DNA of 38,641 nucleotides from Scytonema sp. RU_4_4 (GCA_012031965.1 JAAUSC010000048.1:1-38641); one strand, 5' to 3'. Shown: positions 25,514 through 34,795, counted from the first letter of the stretch. Program-made: numbers and translations. The notes: generated by a model not told the origin, from the letters alone.

Positions 25514-26004
25514 AGTAAAGTTACACCTAATAATATATAAAGAATTTAGATTGAACAATAGATGATAGCAGCAATTATAAAATATTAATTTTGCTAGTAT
25601 CTATAAATTATATATTGTCATATATGGCTTTTATCTAACCTCTCGCATATCAGAAAATCAACAGAAGCATATAAGTAGCTCTCCTGGTGTTACTAGTGTT
25701 AACTTCTTTCTGAGCTGGTCTAGTGCCCCTGTAATCACAATTTATCAATCAAATACGCTAAATAACACCATTCTTCACTCCATACCAGTTCAGTTTACTC
25801 CTAAAGAGGTATGGAAGAGTTTAATACGGAGTTGCGTTCAAAGATGTTAGAAAGAGCAGCACCCGAAGCACTGCTATTGCTGGGGATCAAGGGCGATCGC
25901 TCTTAGCGCCCTGTGCCCCAAATCTTCAATTTGGGGAAAGGGTTTCGCCAAAGTTTCCTTCTGGGCGCATACAGGCGATGGCGCTTTTCTTCCGCCTCAC
26001 AGGG

Positions 26005-26039
26005 GCGATAAGCCGGAGGCTTGACGCTATGCGTATCGC
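26005..26039 (-). repeat. 35-bp dispersed repeat, copy 2 (inverted)
   Basis: On the minus strand this matches 12099-12133 with only one or two differences (GCGATACGCATAGCGTCAAG as start). The two copies lie about 14 kb apart in opposite orientation. Confidence 0.75.
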
Positions 26040-26472
26040 ACAATTATAAATTTTGTTATCAGTAGTAGAATGGGACGGAACTTCGTGACTATTGCACACA
26101 ACAGCTATTGAGTGAGTTCCTTCAACAAAAATTTTTGGGTGGCTTTGGTGAACCTGCTCTGCTCTCAATACGGTTCGGTTAGTCATTTTCAGCTTTGAAG
26201 AACCCTCTTAACCCACGGTAATAAAGCCCGAAGAAAATCTATTGCACTTTTTGCCTCCCCTAAAAAAGGGCAAGGCTGTTTCATTCTCCTGGAAATCTGA
26301 ACATCCGCGCATGGTGCAATTACACGAACCAAGTCCGCAAGGCAAGGACTAAACGTTGGAAAATCGTTCTAGTACAACGCGGCGGAAATAAGGCTACCCT
26401 ATGGCTAACGCCACGCCTTACGGCTATCGGGGAAGACCTCCGGTCTCGCTGCGCTAACACCAGTCGCCTACG

Positions 26473-26571
26473 GAGGAGCCAGTGCGGTCTTGGGGAGCCA
26501 GTGCGTTGCGGAGGTTCCCTCCGTTGTAGCACCTGGCGTGTCTCCCCAAGTAGAGCATCTGGCGTTGGAAA
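26473..26571 (+). repeat. GC-rich dispersed repeat, related to 33843-33950
   Basis: Shared strings include GAGGAGCCAGTGCG, GCCAGTGCGTTGCGGAGGTT, CTCCGTTGTAGC, CTGGCGTGT and AGAGCATCTGG/GGAGCATAGG in the same order and orientation as at 33843-33950. The two copies have diverged by small insertions. The unit has internal CCAGTGCG/CGCACTGG-like complementarity and could fold as RNA. Confidence 0.65.
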
Positions 26572-26881
26572 CCCTCCTGCAGCGCTGGATTCACCATTTT
26601 CAATCAAAAAAAAGCTTACAGCATAAGCCTTTTGACTTTTGACGAACGCCAGCGGTACTAGCCTGTTCTGGTAAGCTTTGTTCATGTAGCCTTGGAAAGA
26701 CAAAAGCGCTAAAAGTCTCCCTATTGTTACTCTTAAGCCTTATTGCATAAGAATACATAAGTTTTTTATAGCGTAACCCTTGTATCTTAGAAGAAGTGGT
26801 AGACCTTCGCCTCAATGCGATGCTGAAGCCGTAGGGATATTCTTACACTCAATTTACACCCCAAGAATGGCTGAAAGGGGG

Positions 26882-26914
26882 TTTTTGCTTAAAATCAAAA
26901 CCCCTTAAAGCTTT
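26882..26914. repeat. hairpin downstream of tRNA-Phe
   Basis: AAGGGGGTTTTTG near 26875-26888 faces CAAAACCCCTT near 26897-26907 as an imperfect inverted repeat. It lies about 30 bases past the 3' end of the minus-strand tRNA and may end its transcript, although no clear T-tract follows. Confidence 0.35.
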
Positions 26915-26938
26915 AGCTGGCAGGGGATTTGGTTGCTA

Positions 26939-27011
<73 letters not shown>

Positions 27012-27088
27012 GTGGAATCTTTTATTTCCCACGATTACTTAATGTAGCAAAGTCACATTAATTTTGCAAGTCTTGCCAGAAAAAAAAA

Positions 27089-27958
27089 TTACGCTGCTTT
27101 GGTTCTCAACTTAACCCAGCTAAAAACTGCCAAGAACACCACAAACTGAACAAGAACGATACTAGGACCGGAGGCAAAGTTGAAAAGACCCGATACGATT
27201 ATGCCAGCAATGCTACTTATGGAACCGACGATCACAGACAGCAACAGGAAAATGTTAAAGTGGTGACTCATCAGTTTGGCACAAGAGGCAGGAATAACCA
27301 AAAAAGCGTTGACTAGTAAAACGCCAACAGCTTTAATCGCCACAGCCACAGCTAATGACAGCAATACAACAAATCCATAGCGGTATAACTGAACTGGAAT
27401 ACCTTGCACCTTTGCCACAGCAGGGTTAAGCGTTAACAAAATTTGCTGCCTAAGGGTTGATAATAAGAATAGACTACCTCCAACAAGTACAAGCAGAGTC
27501 AAAACCAGATCTGTCAAGTCAATAGCGAGAATATCGCCAAATAGCACGCTCATGAGGTTACCGCGATATCCTTGAATTAGGTTACTAAGAATCACGCCTA
27601 CTGCCAATGCGCCTGACAGAACAATACTCAAAACGCTGTCACTAGCTAAATCGGTTTTCTCCATAAAGTAGAGAACAACTAACCCAAAAATGAGTGTGAA
27701 TGGTAGCAGCATCCAGGTGGGATTTAACTGTAGTAGCACACCTAGCGCCACACCTACTAAAGCAGCATGACCAACAGCATGACTGAAAAAAGACAACTGG
27801 CGTAAGGTGACGAAACTGCCTAGTAAACCGCCAAGTATTCCCATCAAAACAGCACCTGCAATAGCACGTTGCATGAAGGGAAACTGTAGTAAGCTCACCA
27901 AATCATTGACATTGGTGACAGCAAGCTCAACTATTTGGCAATCATTCAATAAAAGCAT
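27089..27958 (-). CDS. metal ABC transporter permease (ZnuB/MntB-type)
   Basis: This 289-residue membrane protein has about eight helices and the ABC-3 family pattern: FMQRAIAGAVLMGILGGLLG, SFFSHAVGHAALVGVALGVL, and AVGVLLVNAFLVIPASCAKL. It would form the channel of a Zn, Mn or Fe importer. Neither the ATPase (ZnuC) nor the binding protein (ZnuA) is adjacent; they may lie elsewhere. It is divergent from an SmtB-type metal sensor with 98 bases between starts, which points to zinc or a related metal as regulator signal (inference). Confidence 0.9.
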   Translation of the reverse strand: MLLLNDCQIVELAVTNVNDLVSLLQFPFMQRAIAGAVLMGILGGLLGSFVTLRQLSFFSHAVGHAALVGVALGVLLQLNPTWMLLPFTLIFGLVVLYFMEKTDLASDSVLSIVLSGALAVGVILSNLIQGYRGNLMSVLFGDILAIDLTDLVLTLLVLVGGSLFLLSTLRQQILLTLNPAVAKVQGIPVQLYRYGFVVLLSLAVAVAIKAVGVLLVNAFLVIPASCAKLMSHHFNIFLLLSVIVGSISSIAGIIVSGLFNFASGPSIVLVQFVVFLAVFSWVKLRTKAA

Positions 27959-28056
27959 ATGTTGTTTTTAGATAAAAATCTTAAAGTATTTTGAGTATAT
28001 AAGAAGATTTCTTTTTTACTAAGAAATAACTATCAAGTCTCTACATTATTAATACT

Positions 28057-28470
28057 ATGTCAGCCAGAAATACTTTTACCTATAATGTCACCAATTCTCT
28101 TTCTCCAAAAGAAAATTATGAGTATAATAAAATACCAAGTAAACTAGAGAGTGATCATGTGCAATCTGTATCACATGAGGTTCTCAATAGCGATAAAGCC
28201 CAACGCATGGCAGAATTTTTTAGCTTTTTAGGCGATGCTAATCGCCTGCGAATTCTCTCTCTTTTGGCTAAAAAAGAACTTTGTGTTAGTGATTTGGCAG
28301 CAGTACTAAATATGAGTGAATCTGCTGTCTCCCACCAACTAAGAAACTTACGGGCGATGCGTTTGGTCAGTTATCGCAAGCAAGGTCGTAATGTCTTCTA
28401 CCGCCTACATGACAGTCATGTTTTGCATCTTTATCAAGCTGTTGCTGAACATTTAGATGAACAGGAGTGA
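28057..28470 (+). CDS. ArsR/SmtB-family metal-sensing repressor
   Basis: The 137-residue protein has the SmtB winged helix ([40 protein letters not shown]). The alpha-5 metal site is complete: D119, H121, H132 and E135, with exactly the SmtB spacing (2, 11, 3). Cys76 in ELCVSDLAA matches the alpha-3 Cys. The N-terminal arm of about 40 residues is longer than needed and has two His. It should release DNA when Zn (or a similar metal) binds. Target genes may include the divergent permease. Its stop and the stop of the sugar-transport permease on the other strand are 3 bases apart. Confidence 0.92.
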   Translation: MSARNTFTYNVTNSLSPKENYEYNKIPSKLESDHVQSVSHEVLNSDKAQRMAEFFSFLGDANRLRILSLLAKKELCVSDLAAVLNMSESAVSHQLRNLRAMRLVSYRKQGRNVFYRLHDSHVLHLYQAVAEHLDEQE

Positions 28471-28473
28471 AGA

Positions 28474-29310
28474 TTAACCTTTCCCTCCCGTAAACGTTAC
28501 ACTCTCAATAAAATACCTATTAAAAAATGCGTAAATAGCCAAAGCTGGTAAAGTAAACACCATCGAAGCTGCCATAATATAGTTCCAATAACTAATGAAT
28601 TGACCTTTAAAAGCATTCAATCCCAAAGGAAGAGTAAACATTTCTGGGTCAAATAAAATAACTATAGGTAGCAAGAAATTATTCCAACTGCCCATAAATA
28701 CAAAAACTGCCTGTGCTGCAAGTGCTGGTTTGGCTAAAGGTAAAACTATATGCCGAAAAATACCCCAGGTATTTAATCCATCCAATTGAGCTGCTTCTTC
28801 TAATTCCTTAGGAAAATTCATGAAAAACTGCCGCATCATAAAAATGAAGGTAGCATTGACCATGCTGGGAACAATCATCCCTTGATAGGAATTCAACCAA
28901 CCGAAGGCTTTCAAAATTAAAAATGTGGGAATTAAAGTTATCTGTGCAGGGACTGCTAATACTGCCAAAATGAGGAAGAACCAGAAGCGCCTACCTCTAA
29001 AACGCAGCCTTGCCAAAGCGTAACCAGCCATTGAGTTGAACAGCAAGTTTAAAATAGTGACACTGATAGCAATGACCATACTGTTGAACAGCCACCGGAG
29101 AAACAGCGGTTCTTGGAAAAAAATTTGTTTGTAGTTGTCGAGAGTAAAGTTTTTAGGTATGAAACTGGGTTCACCGCTGACAATTTCAGCAAGCGGCTTA
29201 AATGATGCTGATAGTGCCCATAAAAAGGGAATGAGGGTAATGACTGCATACAGTGTCAATACTATGTACAGCAGCACTTTAAGCCCAGAGATGCTAGAGG
29301 TACTAGTCAA
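28474..29310 (-). CDS. carbohydrate ABC transporter permease (MalG-type)
   Basis: This 278-residue inner-membrane protein has six helices and the EAA loop LEEAAQLDGLNTWGIFRHIV followed by LPLAKPALAA, the contact site for the ATPase. The pattern IPFLWALSASFKPLAEIV and C-terminus RYFIESVTFTGGKG are typical of CUT1 MalG-like permeases. Its start overlaps the end of the MalF-type gene by 4 bases (ATGA), so translation is coupled. The sugar is unknown. Confidence 0.93.
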   Translation of the reverse strand: MTSTSSISGLKVLLYIVLTLYAVITLIPFLWALSASFKPLAEIVSGEPSFIPKNFTLDNYKQIFFQEPLFLRWLFNSMVIAISVTILNLLFNSMAGYALARLRFRGRRFWFFLILAVLAVPAQITLIPTFLILKAFGWLNSYQGMIVPSMVNATFIFMMRQFFMNFPKELEEAAQLDGLNTWGIFRHIVLPLAKPALAAQAVFVFMGSWNNFLLPIVILFDPEMFTLPLGLNAFKGQFISYWNYIMAASMVFTLPALAIYAFFNRYFIESVTFTGGKG

Positions 29311-30215
29311 ATTTTTTCGCCTCCAAAAAACCGCCGCTGAATCAAAGTGACAGCAATAATAACTGCTGCAAGTAAAAAGGCGATCGCCGCTGCATACCCC
29401 ATCTGCAAGTTACGAAATACAGCTTGATATATCAGTAAAACTACGGTCAAGGTAGCATTGTTAGGTCCGCCAGTACCGTTAGAAAAAATGTAGGATTGGT
29501 CAAACAGTTGAAACGTACCAATCACTCCCATTGTTACCACAAAGAAAGTCACTGGTCTGAGTATAGGAATCGTGATATGAATAAACTGCTGCCAGCCATT
29601 TGCTCCATCTAGTGATGCAGCCTCATAGAGTGAACGAGGAATATCCTGCAATGCTGCTAGGTAAATCACCATGTAAAACGGCGCAGTTGACCAAATATTC
29701 ATGAGCATAATGCCTTTGAGCGCAACTGCTGGATCTCCCAACCAGTTGTAAGTAGGTAGCTCCACAAAAGCCAGAAAATCATTGAGTAACCCATTCGTGT
29801 TGTAAATCCACATAAAAATGAGCGTCAAGACGGCTGAGGAGGTGACTGTCGGCAAAAAGTAAAGGATACGCCACCAATTTTTGGCGCGAATACCAGAATT
29901 CAGCGTCACAGCTAGAATTAAAGCCAAGATAGTTTGGGTTGGGACAACAATTGCAACGTATTCCACTGTATTTCTTAAAGCAATCCAAACCCGTTCATCT
30001 TCAACCAGTCGCGTGAAGTTGCGAAAACTTACAAATTGATACTCAATACTGCCAAGAAGTTGAACTTTGTGCAGGGAAAGAAAAATAGCCCAGAGAATGG
30101 GTAGAACGACAAATGTACCCAACACCAGAATAGTAGGCATCATAAACAGGTAACCAGCCAGGTCTTCTGTTATGTTCGACCTGGCGTTTCTCTTTCGCCT
30201 TCTGACTTCAAGCAC
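29307..30215 (-). CDS. carbohydrate ABC transporter permease (MalF-type)
   Basis: The 302-residue membrane protein has the CUT1 MalF-like pattern: AGYLFMMPTILVLGTFVVLP near the N-terminus and the EAA loop LYEAASLDGANGWQQFIHIT followed by IPILRPVT. I chose the GTG at 30215 because GGAGGT lies 6 bases before it, rather than the earlier GTG at 30242. It pairs with the MalG-type permease. The binding protein gene lies 376 bases upstream on the same strand. No ATPase gene is present, so a shared ATPase must serve it. Confidence 0.92.
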   Translation of the reverse strand: MLEVRRRKRNARSNITEDLAGYLFMMPTILVLGTFVVLPILWAIFLSLHKVQLLGSIEYQFVSFRNFTRLVEDERVWIALRNTVEYVAIVVPTQTILALILAVTLNSGIRAKNWWRILYFLPTVTSSAVLTLIFMWIYNTNGLLNDFLAFVELPTYNWLGDPAVALKGIMLMNIWSTAPFYMVIYLAALQDIPRSLYEAASLDGANGWQQFIHITIPILRPVTFFVVTMGVIGTFQLFDQSYIFSNGTGGPNNATLTVVLLIYQAVFRNLQMGYAAAIAFLLAAVIIAVTLIQRRFFGGEKI

Positions 30216-30591
30216 AAAGATACCTCCGAACTCACCCTGCACTATCTTGGCTATAGCGATAGGTGATACATGATTATTTATCGTAACTCTTTTGAGAAAT
30301 GCATTGATCCCTAGCTTGTAGAGGGAGTTTTAGAGCTATTTTTTGCAAACGAAGCTGTCTGCATATCTTGCCATGACTGACTTAGAGGTGCTGACTCATA
30401 AGAGTGTTTATGAGCAGTTTCAAACTTTTTAGTCTATGCAAGACCGTAGAATTTTGAACAATTATTTATTGGTTTTCATTATTATTAATAATTCGCAATA
30501 AAAACGTAATAATGACAAGTCAACAGTAAAAAGTGAAAAAAAAGGAACCATTTCTTTTAACTTTTTAGTTTTGACTTTTTACTTAGCCTAA
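30216..30591. other. intergenic stretch between binding-protein and permease genes
   Basis: This AT-rich stretch has no gene that I can see. It may contain a second promoter for the two permease genes and a structure that lowers their expression relative to the binding protein, but no clear terminator or motif is visible. Confidence 0.5.
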
Positions 30592-31872
30592 CTACTCCAT
30601 TGCTATTGCTTTAATTAATTCATTCGCTTCATCTTGTGCTCGTTGCATCGCCTGTTGTAGTGGTTGTTGTCCTAGCAAAGCACTGACAAACTGGTTGTCA
30701 AAATTGTTCATAATCGCCGCTGGATACTCACCGACTTGCCAAGGAATAGCATAATCTACTCCTGCCACAAGTGCAGTTCGTAAGGGGTCTTGATCATAAC
30801 CCAGTTCTTGAGCAACAGATTGACGAGAGGGCAAAGCAAAACCTGTTTTCGTCCACTTTGTCATACCTTCTTTACCTGTAAGATAAGAAATCAGTTCCCA
30901 AGCTTCGGCTTTGTGCTGGGTTTGCTTGTTCATCACGTAGGCAACAGTAAAGACCATAGTGCTTTTATTATTATTAATACTAGGTAATTCTGCTGTAGCG
31001 AACTCTAAGTTAGGAAAGGTTTCAGTGAGGTAAGGAATTGCCCAGTTCCCCTCAATAACCATTGCAACTTTACCCTGACCAAACATTTCACTACCTGAGT
31101 TGGTCCCAACATCAGATTTTTGAGCTGAGGAGCGGTCTTTTTTATACTGGTCTACCGCCAATTGTAATCCTCGCAATCCGGCATCACTGGCAAATACTGC
31201 ATAACCATTTTGGTCTACAAGTTGCCCACCAAAAGCTTTGATTTTGTAAGCCTGACGGGCTAACTCTGGAATTTCTCCAAAACCATATTGATCAATTCTG
31301 CCATCTCGATTACGGTCTACCGTCAACTTCTTTGAGTAGGTGCGTAGTTCATTCCAAGTTGTTGGAGGAGTGCTTAACCCTGCAGCAGCAAAAGCTTTTT
31401 TGTTATAAAACAGAGCAAGTGTGGAATAGTCCTTGGGAAGACCGTAAATATGATGACTATACTTGAAGCTATTGAGTAGTGTTTCCTCAAAGTCCGCTAG
31501 GTCAAATTCAGGAGTGATATAAGCATCAAGTGGTTCGAGAACATTCTGGCTCATAAAGAAAGGAGCCTCAAAAGCGTCTAGATAGAAGACGTCAGGAGCC
31601 GCTTCACCAACTAAGCGGGTTTTCATGACATCCATGTATTGGTCGTTGATGACTTCATGCCTGACTTTAATACTAGGATGGTTTGCTTCAAAGTCTTGTA
31701 GTAGTTCTTTCAAGAGTTTTTGCTCTGCTGGACTTGCTGTCCAACCACCGAGCTTGATGGTGATTGGGGTTAGCCCTGAGGAGGTGCTGGGAAAGGTTAG
31801 ATTTTGACAACCAATCACACAGAGGGCGATCGCCACTAACAATCCCAAAAATTTCAACACATTGGTTTGCAT
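30592..31872 (-). CDS. extracellular sugar-binding lipoprotein of the ABC transporter
   Basis: The 426-residue protein is a family 1 solute-binding protein. The N-terminal signal ends in the lipobox ALCVIGC (Cys22), so it should be lipid-anchored on the periplasmic side. The body shows IKLGGWTASPAEQKLLKELL, DVFYLDAFEAPFFMSQNVLE, GLPKDYSTLALFYNKKAFAA and KVAMVIEGNWAIPYL, standard for maltose-, trehalose- or glucosylglycerol-type binding proteins. I chose the ATG at 31872; a GTG sits one codon earlier. The sugar is not predictable from what I see. Confidence 0.92.
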   Translation of the reverse strand: MQTNVLKFLGLLVAIALCVIGCQNLTFPSTSSGLTPITIKLGGWTASPAEQKLLKELLQDFEANHPSIKVRHEVINDQYMDVMKTRLVGEAAPDVFYLDAFEAPFFMSQNVLEPLDAYITPEFDLADFEETLLNSFKYSHHIYGLPKDYSTLALFYNKKAFAAAGLSTPPTTWNELRTYSKKLTVDRNRDGRIDQYGFGEIPELARQAYKIKAFGGQLVDQNGYAVFASDAGLRGLQLAVDQYKKDRSSAQKSDVGTNSGSEMFGQGKVAMVIEGNWAIPYLTETFPNLEFATAELPSINNNKSTMVFTVAYVMNKQTQHKAEAWELISYLTGKEGMTKWTKTGFALPSRQSVAQELGYDQDPLRTALVAGVDYAIPWQVGEYPAAIMNNFDNQFVSALLGQQPLQQAMQRAQDEANELIKAIAME

Positions 31873-32029
31873 CACAATTAAAGAAAAACTCTGCTACTTT
31901 ACATATTGCCTGCATAGCTCAGCATTGATTTTTTCTCTCTTTAAATTTTTGTTGAGAAATGCAAGTTAGAATAACGAGAAATTACAAAAAAGTTTAAGAC
32001 ACTTGCTTTACCCATCTGTGGAGATAGGT

Positions 32030-33544
32030 ATGGAATCCATTTCGCTAGAAACCGTTGCGCCTCTAGCCCCTAAAATACCTCAGATTGCAATTTCAGAACC
32101 GACTGTTGTTCCTACCTCGACACCCAGCCCCGCAGTTTTAAAGAAGAACGCCATTCGCATCAGCCTCAGAGGCTCCACTGTGGATGGTGTGTTTGCAGCA
32201 ATGTTCTCAATGACCACCACTGGCATTTTGCTTAGTAACTTCTTGGTGGAGTTAAATGCAAGTCCAGTGACTGTTGGAATGCTGTCCTCCATTCCAATGC
32301 TGGTGAATCTCCTTCAACCCTTGGGTGCCTATCTATCTGAATGCGCAACCAGTCGCTTTCGATATTCGCTCTTTACAAACGCGACTGCTCGGTTACTCTG
32401 GTTATTTCTAGCCATTGGCATCGCCGCCCTAAGCTTTGGATATATAAATTCTCAGCAATTAATAGTTCTGACACTTGTGATTGTCTTATTGAGTCATATG
32501 TTGGCAGGATTAGGAAATGCATCGTGGCTGAGTTGGATGGCAGTTTTGGTCCCTCGACAGCTCCGGGGAAGGTATTTTGGATTGCGTAACAGTGCTGCTA
32601 GTCTAACTAATTTAATTTATGTCCCTTTGGTGGGTATGGCTGTCTCAAAATGGCCTGGTGGGACTTTACAAGGTTATGGAGTGCTTGTGCTATTTGGGAT
32701 TCTGTCAGGATTGATGAGTATTGGGTGCCAGTACTTCATGGTAGATGTGAATCCAAAGACGCAGCACACTTCTGTCCTCGGTTCTTTTGTGAAAAATTCC
32801 ATTTCCGGAGATACTCAGAATTCTCGTCATACTATTGATACACAGTTAGAAACGACAGAAAAAAACACTCAGTCTACACCTGATTTAAGTGCCATAAAAG
32901 GTATCTTAAATAACTCCAATTTTTTAATGTTTCTGTTCTATTTCAGTTTCCGGATGCTTGCTTGTAACTTGAGTACTCCTTATTTCAACTTCTACATGCT
33001 AGATACTATGCATCTAGATGTCAGTTTGGTGACAGTCTACGGTAGTCTTCAGGCGGGGGCAAACTTGCTGATGCTCATTGTGTGGGGCAAGTTATCAGAC
33101 AAAATAGGTAATCATCCAATCCTGATATTAACTGGGATTCTACTTATAGTCATACCTTTATTTTGGTTGGGGATTGATGTTAGTTTTTGTAGCATTTGGC
33201 TGTGGTTACCGTTCCTACACATGTTAGCTGGAGGGACTTGGGCAGGAGTTGATTTATGCAGCAACAATATGCAGCTAGGGATTGCGCCTGTCAAACAACA
33301 ATCTATTTATTTTGCAATGACTGCTGCTGTTGGTGGGGCTAGTGGCGCTTTAGGTACAACTATGGGTGGTTTGATTGCACAAAATCCCTCATTAGGGGGT
33401 TTACAAGGATTATTTGCTATATCTTTTGTCTTCCGACTCGCAGCACTGATTCCCCTTTTCTTTGTCCAAGAACCGCGAAGAAACTCTTTCACTCAGATGA
33501 TACAAACTCTCTGGAGATTTCGCAAAAGGATAGTTCAGAATTAA
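32030..33544 (+). CDS. MFS transporter
   Basis: This 504-residue protein has about 12 hydrophobic segments from residue 50 on and an MFS loop with LVPRQLRGRYFGLRNSAASL and, in the second half, VWGKLSDKIGNHPILILTGI. The N-terminal 40 residues are Pro/Thr/Ser-rich, and a polar loop of about 50 residues (roughly 240-290) joins the halves. The substrate is unknown. I chose the ATG at 32030 (GGAGATAGGT just before it) over the TTG at 32003. It is divergent from the sugar-binding protein gene, separated by about 157 bases, and may be linked to it in function (inference). Confidence 0.88.
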   Translation: MESISLETVAPLAPKIPQIAISEPTVVPTSTPSPAVLKKNAIRISLRGSTVDGVFAAMFSMTTTGILLSNFLVELNASPVTVGMLSSIPMLVNLLQPLGAYLSECATSRFRYSLFTNATARLLWLFLAIGIAALSFGYINSQQLIVLTLVIVLLSHMLAGLGNASWLSWMAVLVPRQLRGRYFGLRNSAASLTNLIYVPLVGMAVSKWPGGTLQGYGVLVLFGILSGLMSIGCQYFMVDVNPKTQHTSVLGSFVKNSISGDTQNSRHTIDTQLETTEKNTQSTPDLSAIKGILNNSNFLMFLFYFSFRMLACNLSTPYFNFYMLDTMHLDVSLVTVYGSLQAGANLLMLIVWGKLSDKIGNHPILILTGILLIVIPLFWLGIDVSFCSIWLWLPFLHMLAGGTWAGVDLCSNNMQLGIAPVKQQSIYFAMTAAVGGASGALGTTMGGLIAQNPSLGGLQGLFAISFVFRLAALIPLFFVQEPRRNSFTQMIQTLWRFRKRIVQN

Positions 33545-33559
33545 TTCTTCTATTTGACC

Positions 33560-33608
33560 AGGACTTACGCAAAGAAACCCGGTTTCTAGCAGATGGTGCG
33601 TAAGTCCT
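33560..33608. repeat. 49-bp palindromic element with 12-bp inverted ends
   Basis: Perfect inverted ends AGGACTTACGCA (33560-33571) and TGCGTAAGTCCT (33597-33608) flank the palindrome AGAAACCCGGTTTCT (33573-33587). It lies just past the MFS stop and could act as terminator. It is related to the elements at 35824-35914 and, through the CCCGGTTTCT core, 2982-3014. Confidence 0.8.
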
Positions 33609-33647
33609 ATTGACAAAAAACCATTTTTGATTTTTGTTCTTTCTTTT

Positions 33648-33740
33648 ATGAGTCTGTCTGATGTCCCCAATCTCTGGGTACCCTTAGCGCTTTTAGGGTT
33701 AATTCTCATTGCTGCTATCTTTTTTAGCCGCAGCAACTAA
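33648..33740 (+). CDS. possible 30-residue single-span membrane protein
   Basis: The frame encodes MSLSDVPNLWVPLALLGLIL followed by IAAIFFSRSN and a stop. It is a clean single transmembrane helix with an acidic N-terminus and a basic C-terminus, resembling small photosynthetic or regulatory membrane proteins in shape. I do not match it to psb, pet, psa or ndh small subunits that I know. No strong ribosome-binding site is seen. It may be chance; the hydrophobic pattern and proper topology signals make it worth recording. Confidence 0.35.
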   Translation: MSLSDVPNLWVPLALLGLILIAAIFFSRSN

Positions 33741-33842
33741 TATCAAGTTCGCCTAATTACTTACAATAAAAAGACCTCACCCCGCCCTTCACCGCACCCC
33801 TCTGGTGCAGATTCACCAGAGGGGAACTCACCGGTCCCTACA

Positions 33843-33950
33843 GAGGAGCCAGTGCGTTGCGGAGGTTAAGCGGAGGCGGAGCATCTGGTGGCTCCGCTCC
33901 GTTGTAGCGACTGGCGTGTTTCCTCAAGTGGAGCATAGGAGCGTTGGAAA
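33843..33950 (+). repeat. GC-rich dispersed repeat, related to 26473-26571
   Basis: Matches the 26473-26571 copy in several 12-20 base blocks in the same order. An imperfect inverted pair (CCAGTGCGTTGCGGAG and CTCCGTTGTAGCGACTGG) suggests a hairpin. The sequence before efp has no recognisable gene. Confidence 0.65.
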
Positions 33951-34104
33951 GCTGTCATTCGCGTCCTTATTCACCGCAACGCACTGCCCCCTTGACTCTT
34001 GACTGTTGACTAAGTACTAATGACTAATAACTAAACAAATGACTAATCACTCCTATTGGGGGTTAAAATAAAACCCGATTGTCTTCCAAAATTTTGAAAG
34101 CTTC

Positions 34105-34662
34105 ATGATCTCCAGCAACGACTTTCGACCCGGTGTCTCGATAGTATTAGATGGGTCCGTATGGCGAGTGGTGGAATTCCTCCACGTTAAGCCAGGGAAA
34201 GGCTCTGCTTTTGTACGGACAAAACTGAAAAATGTTCAAAGTGGGAGCGTGGTAGAGAAAACGTTCCGCGCAGGTGAAACAGTTCCGCAAGCTAACCTGG
34301 AAAAAAGCACAATGCAGCATACCTATAAAGATGCTGAAGAATACGTCTTTATGGATATGGAAACATACGAAGAAGGCAGATTGAGCGCATCACAGATTGG
34401 CGATCGCGTAAAATACCTCAAAGAAGGTATGGAAGCCAATGTTGTTCGCTGGGGCGACCAAGTCCTGGAAGTAGAACTGCCTAACTCCGTAGTCTTGGAA
34501 GTTGTACAAACAGATCCAGGTGTTAAGGGTGACACTGCTACTGGTGGTTCCAAGCCAGCAACTTTGGAAACAGGAGCAATGGTGATGGTTCCTTTGTTTA
34601 TTTCTCAAGGAGAACGCATCCGCATAGACACCCGTAACGATTCATATCTTGGCAGGGAGTAA
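34105..34662 (+). CDS. efp: elongation factor P
   Basis: EF-P helps ribosomes past proline stretches. The 185 residues cover the three beta-barrel domains: [20 protein letters not shown], the tip loop [15 protein letters not shown] with Lys32 (the residue modified or left bare in different bacteria), and the C-terminal [17 protein letters not shown]. Length is typical. accB follows 133 bases downstream, the usual cyanobacterial pairing. Confidence 0.97.
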   Translation: MISSNDFRPGVSIVLDGSVWRVVEFLHVKPGKGSAFVRTKLKNVQSGSVVEKTFRAGETVPQANLEKSTMQHTYKDAEEYVFMDMETYEEGRLSASQIGDRVKYLKEGMEANVVRWGDQVLEVELPNSVVLEVVQTDPGVKGDTATGGSKPATLETGAMVMVPLFISQGERIRIDTRNDSYLGRE

Positions 34663-34679
34663 CTTTATTCTCACCTCTA

Positions 34680-34720
34680 GATGCAAATCCCGATTTTCAT
34701 CTATAACAGGGATTTACATC
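34680..34720. repeat. stem-loop between efp and accB
   Basis: GATGCAAATCCC (34680-34691) pairs with GGGATTTACATC (34709-34720) with one mismatch and a 17-base loop. No T-tract follows, so it may protect or attenuate the efp-accB transcript more than end it. Confidence 0.55.
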
Positions 34721-34795
34721 CCTGCCTTACTATATAAATTCACTTTCATTAGATAAAGTCTATTTACCCTTTAATTGCATGAGGTAAGAAAAGCT

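Larger units (their letters stand above)
25514..26938. other. 1.4-kb gene-poor region with several repeat fragments
   Basis: Bases 25514-25800 are AT-rich with no gene seen. A 31-codon frame at 25811-25906 (MEEFNTELRSKMLERAAPEA onward) ends in a HIP1 site; I do not recognise it and would not call it a gene. From about 25900 to 26580 the base composition rises in GC and holds dispersed repeats: the 35-base unit at 26005-26039, an AATACGGTTCGG end at about 26168, and the repeat at 26473-26571 that recurs near 33843. The open frames here are in repeat sequence and not convincing. Confidence 0.55.
33545..34104. other. repeat-rich region between the MFS gene and efp
   Basis: From left to right it holds a 49-base palindromic element (33560-33608), a possible 30-residue membrane protein gene (33648-33740), the GC-rich dispersed repeat (33843-33950), and heptamer-like repeats (about 34000-34050) before efp. 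No larger gene is convincing. Confidence 0.6.

Noticed and set aside
25811-25906. 31-codon frame ending in a HIP1 site
   Set aside because: Short, ribosome-binding site too close to the ATG, and no recognisable homolog; mentioned only as content of the gap.
25926-26186. 86-codon minus-strand frame
   Set aside because: It spans the 35-bp dispersed repeat and has no family resemblance.
26320-26815. Two overlapping minus-strand frames of 127 and 71 codons
   Set aside because: Low-complexity, Arg/Pro-rich translation of GC-rich repeats; not protein-like.
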